Assembly (NCBI RefSeq): GCF_000247815.1
Contig: NC_021673.1
Location: forward strand, 40,688,592-40,752,591
Source: Ficedula albicollis
Lineage: Eukaryota > Chordata > Aves > Passeriformes > Muscicapidae
Length of the DNA: 64,000 nt
Direction: 5' to 3'
This document shows positions 52,703 to 64,000 of the stretch, in pieces. Position 1 is the stretch's first letter. Each line of letters begins with the position of its first letter. A program made the position numbers and the translations under genes. The notes beneath the pieces were generated by a model. The model made no database searches. It saw nothing but the letters and a program-made list of their open reading frames with translations, and was not told where the DNA came from.

Positions 52703-54128
52703 AATTCGTTCAGGTGGCTTAGGGAGCTAGTCTTGCTGACTGCTTATGTCTAGAACATTTCCAAAGACATTTCTGCATTTTGCAGACTATTTAAATTTAA
52801 CCATGTGCCATTTGGCCAGTTGGCTCACCTGTCACTGGAACTAACAGTATCATTGGAACTGCCCAGGATTCCTCCTCTCAAGAGGGACTTCAACACTTTG
52901 AAGCACACAAATAGTGCCTAGCAAATCTAGGCTCAACAGGCAATTGTCTAAAATTTCCACCTTGACAGTTGCTAGTCCATTGCTGTGCTGTGGAGCAGCA
53001 CAGAGACCGGGACTGCCTTATTGCCTCAAGCCAGCCCATTGCCATATCTACTCAGAGATCACCAGGAGACTTAATGGATCAGCCACAGAGCTGGAGACAA
53101 AATGCATTGGCTTTGTGCACAGATAGAGTGCTGGTACCCGTCTACATCAAACCTGAATTTAATAATTTTATCACAGCTAGGGTTTAAACTGAAGCTTGTC
53201 AAAAATGCTTCATTCTTGGGTCTAATCAGGCCTACCACTTCACTAAATGCAGTACTAACACACACATAATTATGAGGTAAGAGAATTTTTTCCCACTTCA
53301 GCACTTCCATGCATTCAGCCATGTGATACTGTCACATTTGTGAAGCATGATTCTATTTATATGTTCAAGTAGCTGTCACAGCAGCCTCAGCATCAAATAG
53401 CTGCTCTGCTGGAGTGCGCAGACAGTTGCTAATGGGGAATTTTATAGAGCTCCTGTGGACAAACCTCATGCTAAGCAGTATTGCTGCTTATTGTAGGAGT
53501 AAATTTAGAACAATTTTCCATCTAAAAAAAAATTTCAGCTACAGAAATGGGTGTTTTTAGCCGAGTGTGGTACCACCAGGGAATTATCTGGATACATGTA
53601 TTTCAGCAATTCATTTTAGAGAAATCATTAGCAATGGATTTCCATCTCCAACATACAGCTACCTCAAAGTTTCCACCCTGGATTAAAATAACTAACTAAT
53701 TAACCATCAAACTTACAAAAAAACAGTCATAACAGAGCACTAGCATCATCTTTTGATTTTTCCTGAGACATATTGGTGATTACTTCATCAACAAATGAAA
53801 TTGAATGTGCGACTGAAATGGGAAATAAAACCACATAAACTAATCTAGAATGGATGTGTGTCTCATATTTCCATTTGCATGCAATTCTAATATACTAGCA
53901 CAGTACTTGCTGGTACTCCAAAACCCCATTATTTTCCCACCAGCTTTCTGAGCAGAATACAGGGATATGTACTGTGCTTAGGCATTCCTCTAACACACTT
54001 CAGAGGAGGAACTATTTTTTCATTTCCAGGTTGCTTTTTTTCTTTATTGCTTTCTGTAACTTGAAGACTTTAAAAAAATATAGCTTCATTCTAACCATAG
54101 GTATTTTACTGAAAAATACTGCCTTCTA
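52703..54128. other. Non-coding stretch, no feature recognised
   Basis: No repeat family or gene recognised. Open frames are under 85 codons and motif-free. Confidence 0.55.
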
Positions 54129-54292
54129 TAATCTTAGAATTTACCATGATTTGTAACAGAACAATGTTTACAATTCTTATTGCTTTGAATGGGAAAAGTT
54201 TAACATCTTGTAATCTTAGAATTTACCATGGTTTGTAACAGAACAATGTTTACAATTCCTATTGCTTTGAATGGGAAAAGTTTAACATCTTA
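54129..54292. repeat. Two-copy tandem duplication, 82-bp unit
   Basis: Copy 1 is 54129-54210 and copy 2 is 54211-54292, with two internal differences. Confidence 0.96.
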
Positions 54293-54365
54293 AGGCAAGA
54301 GATGCAATCAGGCATGACTTTGGCTTACAGGCCCAGATCTCCAGTGCCTCATGTATAATCCAGAA

Positions 54366-54480
54366 TTAAATTAACTAAAAAATTTATTACATTTTATTAT
54401 ACATTTTTCATATAAATATATATAAAATATGTTATATATTTATATGTATACTACATATAAAAACATATTTAATTATTAAG
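54366..54480. repeat. Very AT-rich TATA/ATAT low-complexity block
   Basis: Almost pure A and T with irregular TATATA and ATTAAG phrases, directly left of the nested duplication. Confidence 0.85.
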
Positions 54481-54801
54481 TATATTTATTAAGTATATGA
54501 CTTTATCAAAAATTAATTAGAACTAAAAGTCCATAATTTTATTATTGTGGAATTATGACCTTATAGCCAAAAACATTAACAACTTTTAGACCAAATCTGT
54601 GAACCTACAGGTTCATTCATATGACTTTATCTAAAATTAATTAGAACTAAAAGTCCATAATTTTTATATTTATTAAGTATATGACTTTATCAAAAATTAA
54701 TTAGAACTAAAAGTCCATAATTTTATTATTGTGGAATTATGACCTTATAGCCAAAAACATTAACAACTTATAGACCAAATCTGTGAACCTACAGGTTCAT
54801 T
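54481..54801. repeat. Nested duplication, 137-bp repeats 184 bp apart plus a partial copy
   Basis: 54481-54617 recurs at 54665-54801 almost unchanged. The 47 bases between them (54618-54664) are a third, truncated copy of the front part (TATGACTTTATC onward). The pattern suggests two successive duplication steps. Confidence 0.95.
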
Positions 54802-57800
54802 TGCAATAGAAATTCTATACTTCCCTTGACACTTCCCTCGAGGGAAGGGCTTCTGCAGCTGCCCAGGCAGGATGGCTCAGTGAGATGAGGGCTGAGCATG
54901 GCAGCAATTCCAGTGGAAAAGCACCACTGATATCTTAGCCCCATATGCCATTTTTTTACAGTGTCAGGGTACACAGAACACCAAGGCATGTTCTGTACAC
55001 ACATACCTGCCTCAGAGCTTTTCTCTGCTCCTTACAGATCTTGTCATCCACTCTCCTTCTCTGTGAACACACTCCAGTAGAGACTGTGCTATTTGTAGCA
55101 CTGCCAACTTTAATCCACCTGCAGAGGCATCTGGAAAAACAATTTATATACACACAGAAGTACCTATGGAGTTTGAACACCACACATCATAGCACTTCTA
55201 CTTCAGTTGAGAGAAGCAACATCAGCAAACATAGGTCAAGGAGAGGAAATGTATTTGGGTAGTCAGAGTCATCAGAAGATCCTAGTCAAGCAGATTTGAG
55301 TCTTCAGGTAGTCATGAACCACATCCTGACTTTATCTGGAGCTCCTTGCTGAGCGTGAAGCGCTAGTTGGATGTGCCATGGAAGTCCTGGCACTGAGGAT
55401 GTGCCAAGCAGTGTTCTATGCTACTAGGATTTACTTGCCAAAGGGTCAGTGCTCCAGGATGTCAAATTGCCATTTAAGAAGTTATTAACTACACATAGAG
55501 CCCCGTTCATCAAGGACTGGAGATTTGGGAAAAATTGAGATGTTATAAAATATTATTCATTAATTATGCCCCATGAAAGTCTACCTCCAACAAGGGATTG
55601 CCCTGCTGGCCAGTTTAGCACAGATGATAACAGATTTTCCCTGTCTGCTTCAGGGTCCTTTTGACTCCTTGGTCCTATACCTGCAGATTGCTGGCTCATG
55701 GTCTGTACTGGCTCACTAATTCCAAGCGTGGCCCATTGCTACCTTTCAAGGAAAACAAAGAAATGGTTCTAAAAGAAGGACCAAAAGAAGGAGGGGTAAT
55801 TTCTTGTTGCAACTCATTGGGCAGCTCCCACCTATAAGAAGCTGTCATTACAAGAGAACATTTTAGCACCCCTGAGTGAGAGAGCAGCGTCTCATGGTGA
55901 CACAGATAAGATATCAACAGGGGGTCTAAGGAAATAGATCACTCTGTACCCATTAATGCCAGGAGATCACCTACTCAGGTTGCAACATGACTATATTCTG
56001 GCTGGAGTCCAGGCTTTGTTACAATTAGCATATTAGCTTCAATTATGTGAGCCTGCAGCTAGCTTTTAGCTAATATCTGTAATTTACCTTGGGAAGAAGT
56101 TTGATTTTGTTTGTCTTGTTCCCAATGTAGCTTGATTGAGAGTGAATTTTATGCAAAATATCTCTTTGGTTAACATGCTGTCTATTTCTAGAAGCTCTGG
56201 AGTCAAGATCCTATTTCACATCTCAGGAAATTTGGGATGGGTTTCCCTGTGTGCACAGCTTGGCTGCTGGTTGTTTGAAGATGCCCAAAATCTCCAGAAA
56301 AAAGCCTTAAGTTTATGTCTCACTCCAAGATAAATTTCAGAAGGTACCCAGCACAGAAGTGCCATGCCAAGCCTTTTAGTGTGCATACCCCATCTGGGAA
56401 AAAGCAGAGCCCCACCAAACCACTGGGAGAGCTGGGAGAAAAGTGTCATATATAAGTATTGGCTGGTGACTCAGACTTGAGACAATTTTTCTGTTTGATT
56501 GTAAACTTAAGGGACACAATCTGGGAAAATTTAATATTTTTGCATGTTTTTACAGGGGAGGAATCTAGCAACAATGACTTACGATGTTGACTGTAGCTCA
56601 GTAAGAATAAATTCACAGGTAGTTGTGAAGCATTTAAACACTGCAGTGGAAGAAGGTCATGGATGTGCCTGGCCAAAACTGCCAGGTCTTTGCTTTATGT
56701 CAGTATATTAACCTTTCCTCAGTAGAATAGAGGCCTGAAGATAAATTCATTCTTTCTCCTTAAATAGCCTAGACACAGCTAAAGCAACTGAGGAAGAAAA
56801 AAGGCTAAAAAACTGTTGGAAAGCTGGGGGCTGTTTAAGCTGAAGAGGAAATGGTTATGAAGGATTAGAAGGAAATGTAGTAGCCCTCCTGGGCCTTCGG
56901 CTTAGCAGAGCATAACCATGGTCAGCTCTTGTGATGACCTTGAGAAATTAAGAGGAGAGCAGCAGGTCCAGGATTTGTGTTCTTAGATCAAGAGAATATT
57001 GCATTAATTCGCGGCAACATGGGGAAATGGAAGAGCAAATACTGACTGACTGCTTTTTTAAGGTGAGATATGAAATGAAACACTTATCACCAGAACAACC
57101 TCTGATAGATGAGATCAGAGAAGAGAAGAGGTGCCCCAGCTAAACAGTATTCCTAGGAGTCTATCTGTGGATGATGCACATAACTCTTTTTACAGAGCTA
57201 TGATCTGGTATTTAATTTTTCCACCACATTGTGTTTTTGGCAGGATGTTTTTACTATCTCACATAAGAACCAAATTGTTTTACAGCTTTAGGATGACAAA
57301 CTCAAACTCTTCTTCAGAGTAACACTAAAAAATGAAGAGATAGAAAAAGACTTCAGTGATGCACAGCCCTTATGTGTTGTTTTGTTACAAGACATGTATC
57401 ATCAACTTCCCACACATTTTTTATGCAGGAGATCTATGGGATGCTCAGCTTGGTGCTCCACAGTATGCCACCACCATCAAACAAATGGCAGGAAATTGGC
57501 AGCATGCTGTGGATTTACTTTCTTCAACTGAATGGAAAACACTGTTCAGTATGGATCTAATACCCTTCCCTCTTCACCCGCTCCTGCCGTGTCCCCATGC
57601 CTTCAGGGGTCCAAAGCAGGTCTCAAGTTAAAGAAAAACTCAGTTCTTCATAGTTTGACTGTAAGGTTTGCCAATGTACAGCAAAAACCTGGCCACTCTT
57701 CAGGTGCCACTTGGAAGAGATACAGTCCCTCCCTCCCCTCCCCAACAACACTCCAGAGAACAATTTTTTTATAAAGAGGAAAGCTGGAAGAAAAAATACT

Positions 57801-58751
57801 TAATTAGGAATTTCAAGAAGAATTAGAGTGGGTGGGACATTATCACTCCATCTGTGTTTGTGTTACAATTTCATCTGGAAACTAAGCAGTCCATTGCACA
57901 TGCCACTATAAATGACAGCCTGTGCCCCAGGCTGCTCACCCCACAATTAGTAATTAGTAATTATAGCAGTGCTCTCAAGTGGCCAGCTCTGAGTCACACC
58001 GAGTACTTCTAGTGCATACATACACCTTGAACGTTCCACAAGCTGCTAGCAAGGCATTTGCCAATGTGGCTCTGAAAGGTCTAAAATTGTGCATCTCTCC
58101 TGCCTTAGATGAAGACTAATACAAGTTGGGAAGCGTGTTGTCAGTGCTGTATTCTCCTACCCCTTCCTCTCCAGGGTTAGCCCTCCCTGCACACAAGCTG
58201 AGGGCAGCTGGCTAAAAAACTGGCCCAGCAGTCCCCTGCAACCCCTTAAAGTCAAAGGCATTGGCACAAAGCCTCATTGTGCCTAAGGAGCTCCAAAGGA
58301 AAAGGTCTGTCATGCTGCTTTTAACAGCCCTACAATGAACTGATTTCCTTGTGGATCAAGCTTAGCAACACGCAGAATGACTATAGAGATGACAGCAAAG
58401 GTTCAGAATCAGGGCTTACTTGTATTATTTGCTGGACTGTACCTACACAGCCACAGGGAATGGCCCTTCACTCCAAGCTGAACAAGGATCTTGTCCATAG
58501 GATTTATCTGATGAAGCAAGCCATCCTCAAGGGCACCATCAATATTTCTTCCAGGCCTTCCAAGATAATTCTGCCTGCTCTTGAGTTGGGCCTGGCACTG
58601 GGCTCCTGTAAACACCTGTCTCCATATCTGTGGTTTCAAGGCAGAATTGATAAGACAATTTCCTCCCCCACAGAAATTTTTTCTCCTCCAAAGCCAGGTA
58701 TGATTGTTGTGTTACCATCCAGGGTGAATTTCAGCTGTCTAAAAGAAATCT
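54802..58751. other. Non-coding stretch, no feature recognised
   Basis: CTGTTTAAGCTGAAGAGGAA at 56830-56849 resembles a CR1 phrase, but the flanks do not continue the match. Open frames of up to about 105 codons are motif-free. Confidence 0.5.
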
Positions 58752-58781
58752 CAGAATCACAGAATGGTTAGGGTTAGAAGG
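58752..58781 (-). mobile_element. Inverted CR1 3' tail, about 30 bp
   Basis: CAGAATCACAGAATGG and then TTAGGGTTAGAAGG are the reverse complement of a CR1 3' terminus. It is joined directly to a plus-strand CR1 body. Could be a tiny truncated CR1 or the product of an inversion. Confidence 0.78.
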
Positions 58782-59110
58782 CTGTTTAAGCTAAAGAAGA
58801 GAAGGCTCAGGAGGGGATCAAAGAGCATCTTATTGTTGTATACAAATACCTGAAGGGAAAGAGAAAAGTAGAGGGAGACAGTTTTTTTCAGTGGTGCCCA
58901 GTGACATGACAAGAGGTGACAGCCACAGACAAAAGACAGAAGATTCTATCAAAACATAAGGAATTACTTCTTTCTGTTTTTACATCACTGAGAGTGATGA
59001 AGCACTACGACATCTTGTCCTGGGAGGTTATGGATTCTCCATCCTTGGAACTATTCAGAAGCTGCCTAGACATGATCCTGGCCAACCAGGTACACGTAGC
59101 CCTGCCTGAG
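58781..59110 (+). mobile_element. CR1 LINE 3' UTR region lacking its 3' tail
   Basis: Landmarks in order: CTGTTTAAGCTAAAGAAGAG, AAGGCTCAGGAGGGGATCA, TACCTGAAGGGAAAGAG, GTGACATGACAAGAGGTGAC, GGAGGTTATGGATTCTCCAT, CCTTGGAACTATTCAGAAGC and GATCCTGGCCAACCAG. It stops roughly 80 bases short of the normal CR1 end. No RT frame is included. Confidence 0.9.
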
Positions 59111-61063
59111 GTCCCTGGAGAAAAGTCATACACGCACTACTTTCACTCACAACATTATTGGAGAAAGACATGTAATTTCTATTAGAGCTAACTGGAAAAG
59201 GAAGTACAATTAAGACTGGAAAAGGCAAAATCTAACCCTTATAGCAAAGAGCTGCTCCAACAATGCTGGTTTTTACAGTGGATGAAACACGTGGAAGAAG
59301 AAGCTTGAGGAAGGACAGATGTGATGCCTGAATCTTAAGGCACATGCAGGGTGGCAAATCTTATCCCTACCAGATGGCCAGCCCTTTGATTACACAACCT
59401 TTCAGCCCACTGATGGGGTTTTCAGAGATTTTCTGCCTTGCAAGAAGTAGCTTCAGATGAGTTTCAGCAGAGTAAATATGCACCATTGACTTTTATTCAG
59501 TTTTAATAGACTTTTGCAATTCACTTTTTAAAATATACTTCTACTTTATGACTGCTACTTTCTCATACTCTCCTCCTTAATCTCTTTTCTCATAGATGTT
59601 TAATTGTGTAGAAGAATCAATGTGATGTATTTAACTTTCATATGATTTCCCTGTTTGGCAATAATACCCTCAATTAACTACTGTTCTCATTAACAAATTT
59701 ACTCATTTATAATCAAGGGCAATGGCTTTAACTGTTCTAATAATATGCCTTGTTAATAATGTCTTAATGAGGATTACCCTTATACTGCTCTCAGAAGCTT
59801 CCCTTTTTCCCCAAAATGAGAAAAGCATATTAATAAAAAATAACCTTCTATCTCCTGGCTAAGTGTTTTGTTGGAAGGAAAATATGGAAAAGTACTGTAG
59901 ACTTCTTACGTCCATAGGCTGCCATTTAGAAAACCTGTGAATTACAGTATGTAGAGTACATGATGCACTAGTCCATAAATCAGTTCAGCCTTTTTCTTAC
60001 TTGCTATAATTAGACATCAAAAGGCTTCTTTTATATCCTCAGTTGAATCAGAATGTAGGCATTCTTATCAGCTTCACTGGACGTAGCAAAGAAAATACTG
60101 TTAATTAACTCAGGGAAAGAAGTGAAATCAAAAAGAAATACTGACTCAAGCTTTTATCAAATTAAACTAAAAGATCAAATCTAAGAGAATCTTCTCCCAT
60201 AGAACTAAGGAAACACAATGAAACTGCAATAGCTGAATATATGTTCTGCTAGCATGGCATTGAAAATTTAATGTTTGGAATTGACAGATAATGAGACAGT
60301 TTTACCAATGATCAGCAAAAAGAATCTGGAATGGCCATGTTAAAAATAGCTGCTCACACATTTACAGGTAGAATAGAGAAGCTGCATAAGAAATCTTGCA
60401 TTTAAAGTAAAGGGTAGCAGAAGCATAAGTCAATGAATGGTCAGGCAAACCTTGGAATTTTAAGTGTTGTAGGAGGAAGTACTTGGTGAAGGACAGCTCT
60501 ATGATGCATCCAAGCTGATAGAGAGCTGAATGCATCTTTCCTTTTACAGTTTTGCCAAAACAGAGCACCCACAGGCTGGGCTAACAGTCTCTGAGGAACA
60601 GAAACCTTTTTACCATCAGCTGTGCAATGCACATTTGCTACACTGCATTCTGCACACGTAAAGGCCCCCTGACCTCTGATGATTATGGTATTACAAGACA
60701 AAATTATAGATGCCTGAGGTCCTCCATTTTCCATCATTTTACTCAGATTTCCCCATTCCAGCACTGTTAGAGTTTGAATCTTGACTCCAGTGATCAATTA
60801 GGATTTTAAGGCATACATAAGTGAGGAAAATAATTGACTCTCATTAGCTCTAAGTACTGAAGACATTGCAATTGATATGATAAGCATCTATGCTGAGATG
60901 GGGAGAAATCAATCTTCAGAAGTCAATATTTCCAGCACCTGGAAATGTTGGTTTGCCATAACCAGTTCTTTTCTTGCCTATATTTTGGTTTTAATGAGTG
61001 GAAACTAGAAAGATAAAAAGAGCAATGTCCCAGCAATATTTCTGTTCCAGAAAAGCCATTGCT
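59111..61063. other. Non-coding stretch with one arm of a dispersed repeat
   Basis: Apart from the repeat at 59818-59895, nothing recognised. Minus frames of 68 and 118 codons at 60362-60797 are motif-free. Confidence 0.5.
59818..59895 (+). repeat. Dispersed direct repeat, copy A
   Basis: Aligns with 62717-62796. The shared core includes AATAACCTTCTA and AGTGTTTTGTTGGAA. Family unknown. Confidence 0.8.
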
Positions 61064-61223
61064 GCTAGAGCTATAAAGTGTTCAAATTCATTCGTTCAGT
61101 TTGGGATTTAGAACACAGTAAAAATGTAAATGTCACACTGTTAGCTAGAGCTATAAAGTGTTCAAATGCATTCATTCAGTTTGGGATTTTGAACACAGTA
61201 AAAATGTAAATGTCACACTGTTT
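61064..61223. repeat. Two-copy tandem duplication, 80-bp unit
   Basis: Copy 1 is 61064-61143 and copy 2 is 61144-61223, with three or four differences. Confidence 0.96.
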
Positions 61224-64000
61224 TTCAAGCTTTTGGAGAGATATCAGATCTAGGCCTATTCGCCCTACACACTTGACTATACCTTTAATTTATATTTTTG
61301 ACAAAGCACAAAATTTGGAACTAGCCTCAGTATGAATCTTTAAGATGAAAATTTTTGAGAAGAGAAATCTCTAACACAAAAATTTCATTAGATTCCATTA
61401 TTTCTTGGAAGGTTCCCATGATAATAAGAAATACACATGGATGAAATCTTGTTTGCACTAAACTAATCAGGCATTTTCCTACAAAATTCATTGGAGGCAA
61501 TATTTTAGCTAGTATTGTACAAGGAGTAGATTTTACTTTCCCTTGAGGAGTCACAGATTTTTACTGGTAAGCAAGTAGTATCCTTTATACAGCAATTCTG
61601 AGGCAGCTCATGAGGTGATAAGGACTCACTGAACAAATTTTGATGCATTCTGAGACCATATGAGAAGGCAATTATAAATTCGTAGAATAGAGTTTTCAGA
61701 AAAAATAGGATGATTTTATTCTCTTCCTTGGACTTCAAAACAATGTAAGCCCTCTGATTTGGTACTGAATTTAACAATGAGCTCCTTGCCCTTGACAGTG
61801 TAAAAGCTACTTCTAAATCACTGGCATGCCAATTCAATTCCATCACTTATTTATTTTTTTAGGCTGGAAGAATTTAAAGCCAAACTTAATTAAGCTTCTG
61901 ACATTGTGAGATGGCATACAGTAAACTGTTTAAAATACGAGCCTTGTGTGACTTGGTTCTTTATATCAATTCCATTTTGATTTCCTACATTATCATTGTT
62001 TAAAGACATGTCTTAAAGCTGTAGGGTTTTTTCCATGGCTGCTGTTTGTCATCTTTTGCACAGACCTATGCCTTCCTTTGCATGTAAAGACATGCATGTT
62101 CCTATGGAATATTTTATATGCACTTGACTGGCTCCTGATTACATCTTGTTTCTCCCCAGATAAAAATACCTGGGGTGCAAAGATAGACAACTTTACTTTT
62201 CTGTTTATTGTGAAAATCAAGCTGAAGCTAGAGGGGAAGAACTGGGGGTGGAGCCAATCAGCACCTTGTCAGAAATTTTTTTGGGCTTACCTGACTGTTA
62301 ATGAGCAATGCTATTTTTCCTCCTATATTTCCAGGACTGGCTTGACTATGACATAAACAGAGATGACAGAGATCACAGAAAAAGACAGATGGAAAGAAGC
62401 ATGGCCAAAGGATGGGAATAAAAAAATACACACAAAACATGAATGGGTCATAAACCAGGACACTGGACAAGTAGAAACCATGACCTCCTTGGTCCAAAGT
62501 CTCCCTGTGTAAACTATTACACAGCTTTAGGTTGCCAGCAGGCTAGCTTCGGAAAATGGGACATTTTTTTCATATCTTCCAGCTAAAATCTTGGTTCTAT
62601 TAGGCTTCAGTGTTTTACAAGTCATTAGGATTTCAGTGCTAATGAACTGCACTCCAACTTCTTTGAAAGCCAAAATTACTCACTGATATACAGTGGTAGC
62701 TGTTCATTCACTTAGTCAGAAAAGGCATATGAATGCAAAATAACCTTCTACCTCTACCTCCTGTCTGAGTGTTTTGTTGGAACGAAAAAAAGTATACTTA
62801 GATTTGCCATTGGATTATGCCTGGATGTTAAATCACACTGAAGTAATGTGATAGACTGAACTTTGTTTACATAAACTGGTTGAGCCTTGTGATAAATTTC
62901 TCCCTGATGACCCAGGACTGATGCCTTAAAGTGTTTTGCTCTCAGATAAGGGAAAAGGCAGGTAAGTAGCAGATCCTTTGGAAGTGGGGTAATGATTTTT
63001 ATCATGTCAACTTCCTCCCTCCCAAGAAAGGCGCAACTGCATCTCACAGTGTAAAACTCCCCACCATGGGAAGTGTTGGGTGTTCACATGGAAGCCAGAA
63101 GGTTTTCCCCCTCCCAGTAAGGCACAAATGGCACAAGGAAAAGCAGGGCCAAGCAGCAGTTGTATCATTAGAAGAGGTCACAAACCATCAACGACCCCCA
63201 AAATGCCCCCCAACTCATTTCCACAGTGTTTCTTCAGTGTAAAATCCCTCTGCAGGGGAGGTGTTAGGTTCCTACAGCAATCTAATTGTCTAAAAATAAA
63301 CCTCGTTCATATGCACACAGGTCATTCACTGTTTTTTCACTCTAATCCACCACAAGGGATCTATTAACAAGAACTTCAGTTAACCTGCCTCAGAAGCGGG
63401 ATGCAACAACTAATAAATAAAAAATCTATAGAACTGGCAGGAGAGGCCAGAAGTGTCAAAAGTGGTCATATTTCCATTTAAAATCCTTAGCTGAAAAATT
63501 AAGAAATAGCCATGTTCTGTTCAAAGCACATGAACAGCATATAAATGAGAAAGATATTTGTTTACATATTCCAGACTGCTCTGATTCAAGAATCAGTCAG
63601 CCAGCCGCCCAACTTGAAAGATGGATTACACCTTCACACACCACAATCAAGGTCTAGGCAGATCTCCACCATTTCCTGGTACATAATATTTCAGACTTGA
63701 GTTTTTAATCATTGGCTTTTGAGACACTTTAACCCATTTAGCATCAGCCTGGATGTGCTACCTAAATACTTCCACCTACTTGTTCTGAAGGGCTGTGGTG
63801 AAGACAGGAGCTTATTCCACCTCCCTTCATCACTAAAGAAAACCCAGGTCTGTGCTAAACATTTGTACTCTCAGCCTCAAGAGCCATCCTCATCTGCTGA
63901 GGTACTGTCTCTGTTCTGGCCTCCTGAGCCAGGTGCTGCTTCTTGCAGTAAACCATAACAAAAGCTAAAAGGCCACTCTTAACAGTTCTCTGAGAAATAA
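61224..64000. other. Non-coding stretch with one arm of a dispersed repeat
   Basis: Holds copy B of the dispersed repeat and a weak 36-base direct pair (63047 and 63235). Open frames up to 113 codons (minus 61505-61846) are unrecognised. Confidence 0.5.
62717..62796 (+). repeat. Dispersed direct repeat, copy B
   Basis: Matches copy A at 59818-59895, with an extra six bases (a CTCTAC-like doubling) at about 62750 and scattered substitutions. Confidence 0.8.

Noticed and set aside
56811..56960. Possible CR1 3' UTR
   Set aside because: A 20-base phrase matches the CR1 at 58781, but the following CR1 landmarks are missing.
731..61223. CRISPR array or satellite
   Set aside because: The repeats are two-copy tandem duplications of unrelated sequences without spacers, in a vertebrate genome.
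63047..63270. Two 36-base similar segments 188 bases apart (CAGTGTAAAA with GGGAAGTGTTGGG / GGGGAGGTGTTAGG)
   Set aside because: Possibly an old tandem duplication or LTR fragment, but similarity is too weak and short for a call.
1..64000. tRNA, rRNA, snRNA or microRNA genes
   Set aside because: I looked for typical internal promoter boxes and stable cloverleaf or hairpin sequences by eye and found none convincing. A covariance-model scan would be needed to exclude small RNAs.

Overview
This is vertebrate, almost certainly avian, nuclear DNA. The main evidence is a set of interspersed CR1 LINE remnants, several ending in the CR1-type 8-base 3' tail (ATTCTGTG-like units), together with AT-rich, repeat-poor sequence between them. 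I found no convincing protein-coding exon, RNA gene or CRISPR array in 64 kb. The window reads as a gene desert or the inside of a very large intron. Bird is an inference from repeat content; species and chromosome cannot be told from the sequence.

Layout. 1-2.9 kb is unremarkable apart from a 59-bp two-copy duplication at 731-848. 2.97-4.90 kb is a single perfect (AAAAAG)n array of about 320 units. 6.26-6.35 kb is a TA/CATA microsatellite that abuts a nearly perfect 982-bp tandem duplication (6348-8311). 12.1-17.9 kb holds a short CR1 tail, a 66-bp duplication, a long decayed ancient CR1 (15.5-16.8 kb) and a CR1 3' region (17.3-17.9 kb). 21.3 kb has a poly(T) tract with a minus-strand AATAAA signal. 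25.6 kb is a CR1 3' end. A 50-N assembly gap lies at 27320-27369, next to a 70-bp duplication and bracketed by a repeated 20-mer. 31.6-32.1 kb is the best-preserved CR1, with an internal 63-bp duplication. 33.8 and 35.6 kb hold the arms of an 89-bp inverted repeat about 1.7 kb apart. An (ATT)n array lies between them. 43.1 kb and 49.4-50.3 kb are further ancient CR1 copies. 54.1-54.8 kb is an AT-rich zone with an 82-bp duplication and a nested 184-bp-spaced duplication. 58.75-59.1 kb is a CR1 body preceded by an inverted CR1 tail. 61.06-61.22 kb is an 80-bp duplication.

Nothing here works as a pathway. The most distinctive property is structural. Nine two-copy tandem duplications with 48-82 bp units, mostly at about 94-97% identity between copies, are scattered across the window. 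To these add the 982-bp duplication, the nested 184-bp repeat, the inverted duplication and the very long pure hexanucleotide array. The long open frames at 2.9-5.0 kb are artefacts of the hexanucleotide array, and the other open frames look like chance frames or repeat remnants.
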